DNA of 55,906 nt from an uncultured SAR86 cluster bacterium (GTDB lineage: Bacteria; Pseudomonadota; Gammaproteobacteria; Magnimaribacterales; D2472), in assembly GCA_902513515.1 (NCBI GenBank), contig CABXNE010000006.1:1-55906 (forward strand), given 5' to 3'. The translations under genes were made by a program, and so were the position numbers. Of this stretch, positions 7,653 through 16,882 are shown in pieces. Each line of letters starts with the position of its first letter. Position 1 is the stretch's first letter. Under the pieces are notes generated by a model. That model was not told where the DNA came from, searched no databases, and saw only the letters and a list, made by a program, of their open reading frames with translations.

Positions 7653-9863
7653 TTAGTTATTTGGATTGTAAAAATATTGAAACTTTGCATATATCTGTGA
7701 AGTTTCGAGCCTTATATTATCACTGAAAGGATTGGGCTCTTCATAGAACTGTGTTCCACCTGCATAAAATATTGTGTATGGGTTAGGCTTCCATTGGATT
7801 AAAGCCTCAAGAAAGTAGTCGTCACTAAAATCATTTTTTTCAATAATAGTTCTTGTAGACAATGCACTAGTAAGCTGATAGTCAACTTCAAATCTATTAA
7901 TTTCACCAGCATAGAATTCTTCACCAGTAACTTTATTTTTTAACTCAGAGTACCTATGCCCCAGAGAAATCTTAAAGTTATCTGAAAATCTAAAGACATT
8001 GTAGAGATTGTATTCTGTTGAATCACCTATCTCGGGATTATCAATTCTCTTAGCTATGGCGTCTCCTTTTTCAAATTCAAAACTTGTAAAGAATTTTTCA
8101 CTTGGATGATAATTTCCTTTAATTTCATATTCTTTTTGCTCACCAAAATGCAAACCTTCAAATTTTTCACTTGGTTTCACTTTCCACTCAATTGTTCCAG
8201 TGAAGTTAAAGTTTGTTTCAAGATCAATTTTAAATTGATAAAACTCTAAAGTTTTTTGATCTTTGTAATTTAATTTGTTTCGATTAAACCAATTAAAAGA
8301 TATTCTTCTTAATGTGCCTTGAGATCTATAGGTTCTGCCATACCAATAGTTGCGACTTTTGTAATTATTTTTCTCTACAAAACCAACATGCGCTCTATAG
8401 GTAGGGGAAACGTCTTTAAATCTTATTCCTGCATGAGAGCTATCAACTATTCTTCTTAGACGAAAATTTTTAGCAGTTCCTGAGAAAGACTCTCCATCCA
8501 TTGCATAAGTTCTGCCTGCAAAAGTCTCATCAGTATCAATGTAATTTATGTTGCCTTCCTGGGTATCACTTCTAGCAAAATTTACATCTAACATATAATC
8601 ATCTAAAAAATTAATTAACCCATCAAATTCAACCAATGACCCTGAGCCACCAGTTTGATAATCTCTATTGGTTGCTATTAGGCCTAAATAAGATTTATTA
8701 CCTAGATTTCTTTTAAACCTTCCTATGGTTACATTGCTTTTACCAGCATTGCCTTTATAAGATCGGTACTGGCCTGCAGCCAAGTAGGGTGAGTCAGTAT
8801 CAGTGGCTTGCAATAGATAAGTTGAGTTTTTATCACCATGATTAATATATTTAAGCGCACCTAGAGGATTAGTAATTGATCTGGTGTAAACAGTTTGTGT
8901 ATCTGATTTAAGCAATTCAGAGCCTTCAAGAAAAAAAGTTCTTTTTTCAGGGTATGACATTGCAAATGTTTGGTTTGCCATGATCATTGGAACATCAGAC
9001 TCGACTTGCGAAAAATCAGGATTAATTGTGTATTCTATAGAGGACGATTTACTAAGGTCATAAAGGCCAGTGATGCCAACTTCATAGTCTGGATTTTGTA
9101 ATTTAAAATCTTTTACAGGTCTGTCACCATTTTGATTTAAAAAAATATAGGGATAAATATAGTTTCTATAAATTTTTTCTGGTGACCCTAGCAAAATTTC
9201 TTCATCTGCTTGGCATGCGTAACAAGTTTCAGCAGGTAAATTTTTAAAGGACCCAAACACGGTTTGGATGCCAGCTTGGTATGATTTTCTAATAAACCCT
9301 ATTTTCCACTTTTGTACTTCTTCATCAGGCAATTGAAGTTCAGAGAAGGGAATTATTAATTCAGCAGAATAACCATCATCTTGAAATGCAGTTGCTGATT
9401 GAAACAATATGCCCCAAGAATCATCTGGTTCAGCATTACTAATATGTTTTTCATCTAATTGAACACCCAGCGCATTAACACCAATTAATATTCCATATCT
9501 GCCGTCTCTGAATGGATCAGTCATAAGCGCAACATAATCCTCATTCCATGTTTCATCTCTATTTTTTAGAGTGGCTCTAATTTTTTTTGGATCTCCATAG
9601 GCTTTGATTCCAATGTACAAGAATTTTTCATCATACTTAACGTAGGCAGTTGTTTTTAATTCTGCAGGAGCATTACGAGCAGGCATTAATTCGTACTCTA
9701 AATCAAAGGTAATGGCTTTATCCCATTCACCCAATGAAAGAGATCCATCAAGCACGATGTCATTACTTAAAACTTCAGGGCCTAATAAGCCGAGAGCTAA
9801 AAGAATTAAAGACTTTGGCTTTACAAAATAGCTAAATTTAATAGACGCAAGTTTCATTAACAT
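7653..9863 (-). CDS. DUF5916 / CBM9-like domain outer-membrane-associated protein
   Basis: N-terminal CBM9-like module (VLDGSLSLGEWDKA), then PEKRTFFLEGSEL and a beta-rich C-terminus. Confidence 0.75.
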   Translation of the reverse strand: MLMKLASIKFSYFVKPKSLILLALGLLGPEVLSNDIVLDGSLSLGEWDKAITFDLEYELMPARNAPAELKTTAYVKYDEKFLYIGIKAYGDPKKIRATLKNRDETWNEDYVALMTDPFRDGRYGILIGVNALGVQLDEKHISNAEPDDSWGILFQSATAFQDDGYSAELIIPFSELQLPDEEVQKWKIGFIRKSYQAGIQTVFGSFKNLPAETCYACQADEEILLGSPEKIYRNYIYPYIFLNQNGDRPVKDFKLQNPDYEVGITGLYDLSKSSSIEYTINPDFSQVESDVPMIMANQTFAMSYPEKRTFFLEGSELLKSDTQTVYTRSITNPLGALKYINHGDKNSTYLLQATDTDSPYLAAGQYRSYKGNAGKSNVTIGRFKRNLGNKSYLGLIATNRDYQTGGSGSLVEFDGLINFLDDYMLDVNFARSDTQEGNINYIDTDETFAGRTYAMDGESFSGTAKNFRLRRIVDSSHAGIRFKDVSPTYRAHVGFVEKNNYKSRNYWYGRTYRSQGTLRRISFNWFNRNKLNYKDQKTLEFYQFKIDLETNFNFTGTIEWKVKPSEKFEGLHFGEQKEYEIKGNYHPSEKFFTSFEFEKGDAIAKRIDNPEIGDSTEYNLYNVFRFSDNFKISLGHRYSELKNKVTGEEFYAGEINRFEVDYQLTSALSTRTIIEKNDFSDDYFLEALIQWKPNPYTIFYAGGTQFYEEPNPFSDNIRLETSQIYAKFQYFYNPNN

Positions 9864-9981
9864 TGAATTTTTTAAGAGCCCAATTTTAGGGCAAATAGCA
9901 CATTAATAAAATAGATATTTCACATGATTATTTACAAAATTCATGGGAAATTGTAATGATTTCGGTATAATCACCATCATT

Positions 9982-10185
9982 ATGGCAGACAGCAAAAAAA
10001 AACAGACTAAGGTTTACTTAATTCCCGAGAGTGAATCAAGGGACAGCCACACTTATCATTACTTGGCTATTAAAACAAAGAAGCTTGTTATTGAAAACCA
10101 AAAGCTTAGATTAAAAAAATTTAATCCTGCCAAGCAAATCCACGAGTGGTTTGTTGAGGCTAAACTGCCACCTCACAGCAAGTAA
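9982..10185 (+). CDS. Divergent ribosomal protein L33-like protein
   Basis: C-terminal KLRLKKFNPAKQIHEWFVEAKLP resembles L33 K-L-x-L-K-K-[YF]-[DN]-P-x(3)-x-H-x(3)-x-E-A-K; N-terminal TKVYLIP as in L33 K[IV]xL. ATG at 9982 favoured over 9943. Confidence 0.55.
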   Translation: MADSKKKQTKVYLIPESESRDSHTYHYLAIKTKKLVIENQKLRLKKFNPAKQIHEWFVEAKLPPHSK

Positions 10186-10190
10186 TCTCT

Positions 10191-11333
10191 TTATTTCTTC
10201 TGTTGCTCGGTTTCATCCCGATGCTTTTTTAGGTAGGTCATAAAAGGAGTCCCGCCAGTTCCCGTGATTGTAGAGCCACCTCTGCCAAAAGGGTTTTCAA
10301 TTTGAGATTGCTTATGAATGTAGGTCCCTGCATATTCAAGGTGCATTGCTCTGAATGCTCTGATTTCTTCAAGGCAGTCATTGTATTTATCAGTAAGTTT
10401 CTTTGAATCTTGCACAAGATTTTTAATCATTGAAGTTTTTTCAAGTGAGGCAATAAACTTGCGATGTTTAGGGGGCATATAATCCCTCATCTCATTTAAG
10501 TAATGCCTTAGATGATCTTTTGTATGTGAGATTTGCAATGCACCATCTAAAGATGGAATGATGCTGCTTTGAGCTCCTGTTTCCCCTCTAAAAAATTGGG
10601 GTTTATTATCAAACTGACCTTCATATACAAGGCCTTTTTTAAGATCAGGGTTATCTTTCGTACCAAAAATAAAAGGGCGCACACGATGATAGTAAATATA
10701 TGGATCGCATTTCTCAGGCATTCTTGCAAAAATTGAATTAACTTTTTGCATTGAATCTACTATTTGTTTGAATAATTTTAATATTTCTTTTTCAGATGAA
10801 TCTTTATCACATTGAGATATTTTTTTGCAGGCTTCTATGGCTCCTGAGGCAGCATCTTCTATACAAACATGAATTGTGACAAACCAATCCTCGTCAACTC
10901 CGCCTAAGAAGTTATTTATTAAACCAACATTTTCTAATGATATATCTTCATCTTTGTTAATTAAAAACCAGTTATCTAGGCAATAACTTGCATAACTTAA
11001 AATTGGAGGCCTGCCTTGATGATTTGCAACCTCAACCCATGGTTTTGCAAGAGCCTTAGGTAATTTGCCATGAGGTTTTATATCACCCCATATATATGCG
11101 TGAGCTATAAAGCTGAGTTGTGACATAGCAAGTTTCAGATCCTGTCCCATTTGATTTACCAAAAGTTGCTTAATGGATAAATCTTTCTTTGAAAGTTTAT
11201 CTATGGTTGACTGAACTTTTCCTGTTAATAATAATTTTGGAAGGTTATTGCATATTTCTTCTATTCTTGAGCATGAATGAGAGTCTACTGAGTATGATTG
11301 TGCCGGTGTATTTTTTGGCAAGAAACCTTTCAT
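10191..11333 (-). CDS. Indoleamine 2,3-dioxygenase family protein
   Basis: RPPILSYASYCLDNW, FRGETGAQSSIIPSLDGALQISH, FRAMHLEYAGTYI, GTGGTPFMTYLKKHRDET are IDO-like blocks. Confidence 0.85.
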   Translation of the reverse strand: MKGFLPKNTPAQSYSVDSHSCSRIEEICNNLPKLLLTGKVQSTIDKLSKKDLSIKQLLVNQMGQDLKLAMSQLSFIAHAYIWGDIKPHGKLPKALAKPWVEVANHQGRPPILSYASYCLDNWFLINKDEDISLENVGLINNFLGGVDEDWFVTIHVCIEDAASGAIEACKKISQCDKDSSEKEILKLFKQIVDSMQKVNSIFARMPEKCDPYIYYHRVRPFIFGTKDNPDLKKGLVYEGQFDNKPQFFRGETGAQSSIIPSLDGALQISHTKDHLRHYLNEMRDYMPPKHRKFIASLEKTSMIKNLVQDSKKLTDKYNDCLEEIRAFRAMHLEYAGTYIHKQSQIENPFGRGGSTITGTGGTPFMTYLKKHRDETEQQKK

Positions 11334-11394
11334 AAAAACCCCCCCAGTTTTATAAAGAAGCTAACTAAAAACAGTATACCGATTTTTATAAAAT

Positions 11395-12501
11395 TTACTC
11401 TTGTTCTTTTCTGAGCAAGGTTGAAGAAATGTCATCTCTAAATATTTCCTCGCCAAATCCAGAAAATCTTTTAGCTATATGCTCAGGTATAGTGACAGAA
11501 TCAAGACCAATAAAGTTATTTTTTATTTTGCGTCCAAATACTAAGAAGTTAATGTTATGACTATTAAATAAATCTAATTGATTTAGCATATCCTGGCGAT
11601 TTAGATAAAACTTTTCATCTAGAATTCTTGTTAATGTATCAGCTCCAATAATAAATACAGAGTTTGGGAAGAGAGCAGCCTTATCGGTAAATTTTCCAGC
11701 TTTAGTTAATACCCATTCGTGCCCATAATCAAACTGATCAAGTATTTTTTCAATCTCATGATATGAAAGTGGAGGCTTGTCTGCATTCTGAATGCATATT
11801 TCATAAGCAAGACCTAATCCAGTTTGTTTCTCAGCTAATTCACTCATAGAGTTATGTCCTGAATGAAAGGGATTAAATGATCCAGGGAAAATTAGCTCAG
11901 GGATACGATTTGATGAAGATACGAAATCAATTTTATTATCAACTAATTTAACCCAATTTTTTTTAGCTTCAACAGTCTTAATTTCAAGAGAAGTGTTTTC
12001 AGAGGTCATACGATTTTGAACTTCGCATGATTGTGCAATCGCATTGATTATATGGTCAGTTACAATTTGCTCTTCTTCTTCTCGTGTTAGCTCACCCTTT
12101 ACAAATGAATAAGAGAAGCTAGAGGAATATTTGTAAGTTTGTATAGCGATAAAAAATTTATGCTCTCCTTTTTTTGAATAATTTGTTGCTAGCGAGGCAG
12201 TAACCGCGACGCCTAATAGATTTTTTGGATTTGTATTTGGATCAATTTTTTTAGCTGCACTATAAGCTTTTGCTGCCATGCTCAGAGTCGTATCTAGACT
12301 ACAGTAATGATCGGGTTGCTTAAGAAGATAATAATCTAAAGATTCCTTTGCATAGGGAACATATGCCTCTAATACCGATTTACTTGCTCCAGGAACTTTT
12401 AAGATTTCTGATATCGCATTTGTGCCACCACCACTTGATATTAAAACAAATCTAAATTGTGAAGAGTGTATCTTTTGAATGATTTCTAAATACTGAGACA
12501 T
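11395..12501 (-). CDS. Fusion of CinA/PncC-like domain and NMN-adenylyltransferase-like domain
   Basis: N-terminus: ISSGGGTNAISEILKVPGASKSVLEAYVPYAKESL...LGVAVTASLAT (CinA/PncC-like). C-terminus: FPGSFNPFHSGHNSM...ISSTLLR (nucleotidyltransferase HxGH and ISST). Confidence 0.8.
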   Translation of the reverse strand: MSQYLEIIQKIHSSQFRFVLISSGGGTNAISEILKVPGASKSVLEAYVPYAKESLDYYLLKQPDHYCSLDTTLSMAAKAYSAAKKIDPNTNPKNLLGVAVTASLATNYSKKGEHKFFIAIQTYKYSSSFSYSFVKGELTREEEEQIVTDHIINAIAQSCEVQNRMTSENTSLEIKTVEAKKNWVKLVDNKIDFVSSSNRIPELIFPGSFNPFHSGHNSMSELAEKQTGLGLAYEICIQNADKPPLSYHEIEKILDQFDYGHEWVLTKAGKFTDKAALFPNSVFIIGADTLTRILDEKFYLNRQDMLNQLDLFNSHNINFLVFGRKIKNNFIGLDSVTIPEHIAKRFSGFGEEIFRDDISSTLLRKEQE

Positions 12502-12553
12502 TTTAAATTTTCGCTATAAATCTGAATGTTTTTGAGTGCATAATTAAATCAAT

Positions 12554-14428
12554 GTGAATATTAGCAAGCAAACTCTAGAAAGGGCATTGGATTCAGCCAG
12601 TTTTCCTGTTGTCGCAGCATTATTAGTCCATTTTACAGGAGATATTTCAATTTTAGATAGATTACCTAGGCCTAATAAGGCTGTGCTGGGAGAAACACAA
12701 GGATTCCTATCCAACGAAGACAAGAAAATAATTAAACAAATAGCCCTCAACGAGATTGATAAGTTTTTTTCTAACTCTCAGATTGAAGATCTATACATTC
12801 CCAGCAATGAAGAACTTAATGAGATGATGGATTTTATAGTGGGCGAGAGAGTTACATCTGATTATATTCCCATGATGTTAAGAGATTTAAACATTAATTC
12901 TCAAGACTCAAAGTTAAATCTTAAAAATACAAAATCAAGCCTAGAGGTACTGATCATTGGTGCAGGGATGTCTGGAATTCTTGCCGCTATTAAATTAGCT
13001 GAAAGAGGCATTAAATTTAAAATTTATGAAAAGAATATTGACCTTGGTGGCACTTGGTATGAAAACAAATATCCAGGATCTCGAGTTGATATTGCAAATC
13101 ATTTTTATTCTTATTCATTTGAAGAAAACCACCAGTGGTCAGAACATTTCTCGCAACAACCAGAATTATTAAATTATTTTAGGAAATGTTTTGATAAATA
13201 TGATATTCAGCGGCATACGTATTTTGAAACCCAAGTAACAAACATGAAATTTGATGAATTAACTAAATCATGGGATGTGGAATCAATATGTAATGGGAAT
13301 ATAAATAAGGAAGTGGTAAATATCGTCATCTCTTGCGTAGGTCAGCTGAACCAACCTAAAGTTCCAGAAATTAAAGATTTAGATGAATTTCAAGGCGATA
13401 TGTTTCATTCTGCACAATGGCCAGAATATGATGTTATCTCTGGAAAAAAAGTTGCTGTAGTTGGAAGTGGCGCAAGCGCCTTTCAAATAGTTCCAAGCAT
13501 TGCAAATTCTTGTGAAGAATTAACAATTTTTCAACGATCGCCCCCCTGGATGTTTCCAAATCCCAAATATCATGAGGAGGTTGATGAGGGGAAAAAATGG
13601 TTGTTAGAAAATTTACCTTTCTATTCAAGATGGTACAGGTTCTTACTCTTCTATCCTGGTTCAGATCAGCTTCTTAACTCACTCTTTATTGATCCGGCTT
13701 GGAATGAAAGAGATGATTCTATTAATAAAGAAAATGATGCGATGAGAGAGCTGTTTACAGAAGCTATGCTAATGCAAATTTCTGATCAATCTCTTGTTGA
13801 AAAGGTTATTCCAAATTATCCCCCTTTTGGCAAGCGAATGTTGCAAGATAATGGCGCATGGTTAAGTGCACTGCATCTTCCAAACGTCACTTTGCTTCCA
13901 GAAGGAGTTGAATGTATGAGCACTAAAGGAATCGTTACTTCTAAAAAGGAACTTGAGTTTGATACGATAATTTTTGCTACTGGTTTCAAAGCACAAGATT
14001 TTTTTCATCCAATTAATATCGATGGGGGTTCAGGATGCTTTCATGAGATTTATGAAGATTCCCCCAAATCCTATTTAGGAATTACGTTTTCATCAATACC
14101 AAATTTTTTTTCTATGTATGGTCCAGGAACTAATCTTGCTCATGCAGGAAGTATAATCTTTAATTCTGAATGCCAAATTAATTATATTTGCTCAGCACTT
14201 GAGCATATGATTGAGCATAATCTAAAAAAAATTAGTGTTAAGCCTGAGATTGAAAATCAATATCAAAATAACTTTGAAGACAGACATAGTAAAATGGTTT
14301 GGCAACATCCAAAAGTCTCAAGTTGGTACCAAAATTCAAAAGGTAAAGTTGTCACCACATCTCCATGGAGATTGGTAGAATATTGGAATTGGACAAAAAA
14401 TTTTAATGGAGATGAGTATGATTTTTAA
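12554..14428 (+). CDS. Flavin-containing monooxygenase (Baeyer-Villiger type)
   Basis: IGAGMSGILAAIKLAERG Rossmann motif; VAVVGSGASAFQIVP; FDTIIFATGFKA. Confidence 0.9.
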   Translation: MNISKQTLERALDSASFPVVAALLVHFTGDISILDRLPRPNKAVLGETQGFLSNEDKKIIKQIALNEIDKFFSNSQIEDLYIPSNEELNEMMDFIVGERVTSDYIPMMLRDLNINSQDSKLNLKNTKSSLEVLIIGAGMSGILAAIKLAERGIKFKIYEKNIDLGGTWYENKYPGSRVDIANHFYSYSFEENHQWSEHFSQQPELLNYFRKCFDKYDIQRHTYFETQVTNMKFDELTKSWDVESICNGNINKEVVNIVISCVGQLNQPKVPEIKDLDEFQGDMFHSAQWPEYDVISGKKVAVVGSGASAFQIVPSIANSCEELTIFQRSPPWMFPNPKYHEEVDEGKKWLLENLPFYSRWYRFLLFYPGSDQLLNSLFIDPAWNERDDSINKENDAMRELFTEAMLMQISDQSLVEKVIPNYPPFGKRMLQDNGAWLSALHLPNVTLLPEGVECMSTKGIVTSKKELEFDTIIFATGFKAQDFFHPINIDGGSGCFHEIYEDSPKSYLGITFSSIPNFFSMYGPGTNLAHAGSIIFNSECQINYICSALEHMIEHNLKKISVKPEIENQYQNNFEDRHSKMVWQHPKVSSWYQNSKGKVVTTSPWRLVEYWNWTKNFNGDEYDF

Positions 14429-16040
14429 AGTTTTTTTAATCTGGTTGATAACTTTTACTGCCATCATCAATGCAGAAGAAAATAGTCCAAATGTAATTAT
14501 ATTCTTAGTTGATGATTTAGGCTGGGCTGACATTTCAGCAAGAGGAGCTCCCATTGATACTCCAGCAATTGATTCTTTGTTTTCAGAAGGTTTAACTTTA
14601 GATAGATTTTATGCAACGCCAATATGCAGCCCAACTAGAGCAGCTTTGATGACAGGCCGCGATCCTTTAAGGCTGGGCATCTCATATTCTGTTGTCATGC
14701 CCTGGATGAATAATGGAGTTCATCCAGATGAGCATTTTATGCCAGAATCATTCAAAGCAGCAGGCTATCAAACTGCCATGGTCGGCAAATGGCATTTAGG
14801 CCACTCTCAAGAGATATTCCATCCTAATGCAAGAGGTTTTGAAAATTTTTATGGCCACATGCATACAGAGGTAGGATATTTCCCACCATTTGCAAATCAA
14901 GGAGGAATTGATTTTCAGCGTAATGGTGTAACTATTTCTGATGAAGGCTATGAAACATTTCTTTTAGCAGCTGAGGCTTCTAGATGGATCAAAGCCAGAG
15001 ACAAAGAAAAACCTTTTTTTCTATACATGCCATTTATTGCACCTCATACTCCTTTAGAGGCTCCGGATGATCTTGTCCAAAAATATAAAAATTTAGAAGA
15101 CACTAGAGAACTTACAAGAAGCGTTGCAATTGATCGTACCAGAACATTGGGTGGCTTTCTTCCTAGCGCAAGACCTATTTATGCTGCTGTTGTCGATGCT
15201 TTAGATCAGGCGATTGGTCAAGTATTAAATACCTTAGCAACTGAAGGCATTGAAGAGGAGACCTTAATATTATTTAGCAGCGATAACGGTGGAGCCGCAT
15301 ATGCTGGCGGAGGAGCTAATAACTTTCCATTACGCGGAGGTAAAGGAGATACATATGAAGGAGGAATCAGAGTTATAGCCGCCATGAAGTGGAAAGGAAA
15401 GCTAGATGAAGGAAAAAACTTTGAGTCAATAATGACCGTAATGGATGTTTTTCCAACCCTTGCAAGTGCTTCTGGAATACCGATGTTGAATACAAAAGAA
15501 GTTTGGGGAAGAGATATGTGGCCCGCAATCAAAAATGGAAAAGATGTAAAGCTTAATAAAGAAGTTTTTTTTGCCTCAGAGACTCCTAATTATGGAGAAT
15601 TTCACACAACAGTTTTTAATGATAAATGGAAGTTAGTTCAAGTTATAACAAGTTCATTACTAGAGATTAATGTAGAAAATAAATTATTTGATATCAACGT
15701 TGATCCAAATGAATATAATAATTTAGCAGATGAGTATCCAAAGTTAGTTGAAATTATGGCTAACAAGATTAGAGAGTGGCGCGCTCTGCATCCTATTTCA
15801 GGTGTTAGAGCTCAATTAGTTCCTCCTCCAGGATGGAGGGCCCCAAAAGATTGGACCAGTTACACTATACCCATTGAAGAGCTCCAAGAAGATGCATCAT
15901 TGGGTTTTGGCGCTCACGCTCACCAGATATTAGATTATTTAATCAAAGATCATGGAAGAATAGTTTATGATTGTAAGCCTGGGGATTGGGAACGTGGAAA
16001 ATGCAAAGCTCCAGAAAAACCTGAAACTCATCCACATTAA
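14406..16040 (+). CDS. Sulfatase (arylsulfatase family), secreted
   Basis: NVIIFLVDDLGWAD, CSPTRAALMTGR (FGly motif), GKWHLGH, SSDNGG. Confidence 0.93.
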   Translation: MEMSMIFKVFLIWLITFTAIINAEENSPNVIIFLVDDLGWADISARGAPIDTPAIDSLFSEGLTLDRFYATPICSPTRAALMTGRDPLRLGISYSVVMPWMNNGVHPDEHFMPESFKAAGYQTAMVGKWHLGHSQEIFHPNARGFENFYGHMHTEVGYFPPFANQGGIDFQRNGVTISDEGYETFLLAAEASRWIKARDKEKPFFLYMPFIAPHTPLEAPDDLVQKYKNLEDTRELTRSVAIDRTRTLGGFLPSARPIYAAVVDALDQAIGQVLNTLATEGIEEETLILFSSDNGGAAYAGGGANNFPLRGGKGDTYEGGIRVIAAMKWKGKLDEGKNFESIMTVMDVFPTLASASGIPMLNTKEVWGRDMWPAIKNGKDVKLNKEVFFASETPNYGEFHTTVFNDKWKLVQVITSSLLEINVENKLFDINVDPNEYNNLADEYPKLVEIMANKIREWRALHPISGVRAQLVPPPGWRAPKDWTSYTIPIEELQEDASLGFGAHAHQILDYLIKDHGRIVYDCKPGDWERGKCKAPEKPETHPH

Positions 16041-16882
16041 TGAAACAATTTTTTCTATTTTTCTTAATTCTCTTTACCTGTGAGTTATTTGCTCGGCAAA
16101 TAGAAGAAACTACTTTTTCGTATTGGGACAAACCTGATGCAAAGATTTTTTATTCAATACCAGATTCTATAAATGCTAATACAAAGATTATTTTTATTAT
16201 GCATGGCGCTTCAAGAAGGGCTAAAAAATATTTAAATGATTGGCTGCCAATGGTAAATAACAGGAATGTGGTTCTAATTGCTCCAGAATTTTCTGAAGAA
16301 TTTTATCCTGAGTACATTTACTTAATGATGAGCACGCAAAAAGGTAAGCTGCTAAAAGATGAATCACTTTACTTAACTGATTCTCTAGGACTGCTTTTTG
16401 ATTATTTTAAAGCCAAATTAAAAATCTCAACTACATCTTTCAGGTTATACGGTCACTCTGGAGGATCTCAATTTGTTCATAGGTATCTTTTACTAAGTGA
16501 TGAAACAAGAGTTGAAAAAGCAGCTATGGCAAATGCAGGATTTTATACTTTTGCAGATGATCGAATTTCTTATCCATTTGGTATTAAAAATTTGAATATT
16601 TCCAATGAAAGACTTGAGTGGTTTCTTCGGTTAAAAGGAGGAATCTTTTTAGGCGATGCTGATAATGATCCAAAGCATCATTCACTGCCTTTGATGAGAA
16701 AAGCAAGAAAACAAGGAAAGCATAGATTTGAACGGGGAACAAATTTCTTTAATAATTTAATTAAGCTGGGAGTAGAAAAGAATTTACCATTTAGATGGAG
16801 ATATCAGAGCGTTCCTGGTATTGCTCATGATAATGATGGTATGAGTTTGGCTGCATCCGAGTTCTTGTTAGAGGATCTTTAA
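16040..16882 (+). CDS. Alpha/beta hydrolase-like secreted protein
   Basis: IIFIMHGASRRA; LYGHSGGSQFVHRY (GxSxG); C-terminal GIAHDNDGM. Confidence 0.75.
   Translation: MKQFFLFFLILFTCELFARQIEETTFSYWDKPDAKIFYSIPDSINANTKIIFIMHGASRRAKKYLNDWLPMVNNRNVVLIAPEFSEEFYPEYIYLMMSTQKGKLLKDESLYLTDSLGLLFDYFKAKLKISTTSFRLYGHSGGSQFVHRYLLLSDETRVEKAAMANAGFYTFADDRISYPFGIKNLNISNERLEWFLRLKGGIFLGDADNDPKHHSLPLMRKARKQGKHRFERGTNFFNNLIKLGVEKNLPFRWRYQSVPGIAHDNDGMSLAASEFLLEDL

Noticed and set aside
15218-15532. Antisense ORF (104 aa) within the sulfatase
   Set aside because: Opposite strand of a conserved coding region; low-complexity Pro/Ser composition typical of shadow ORFs.
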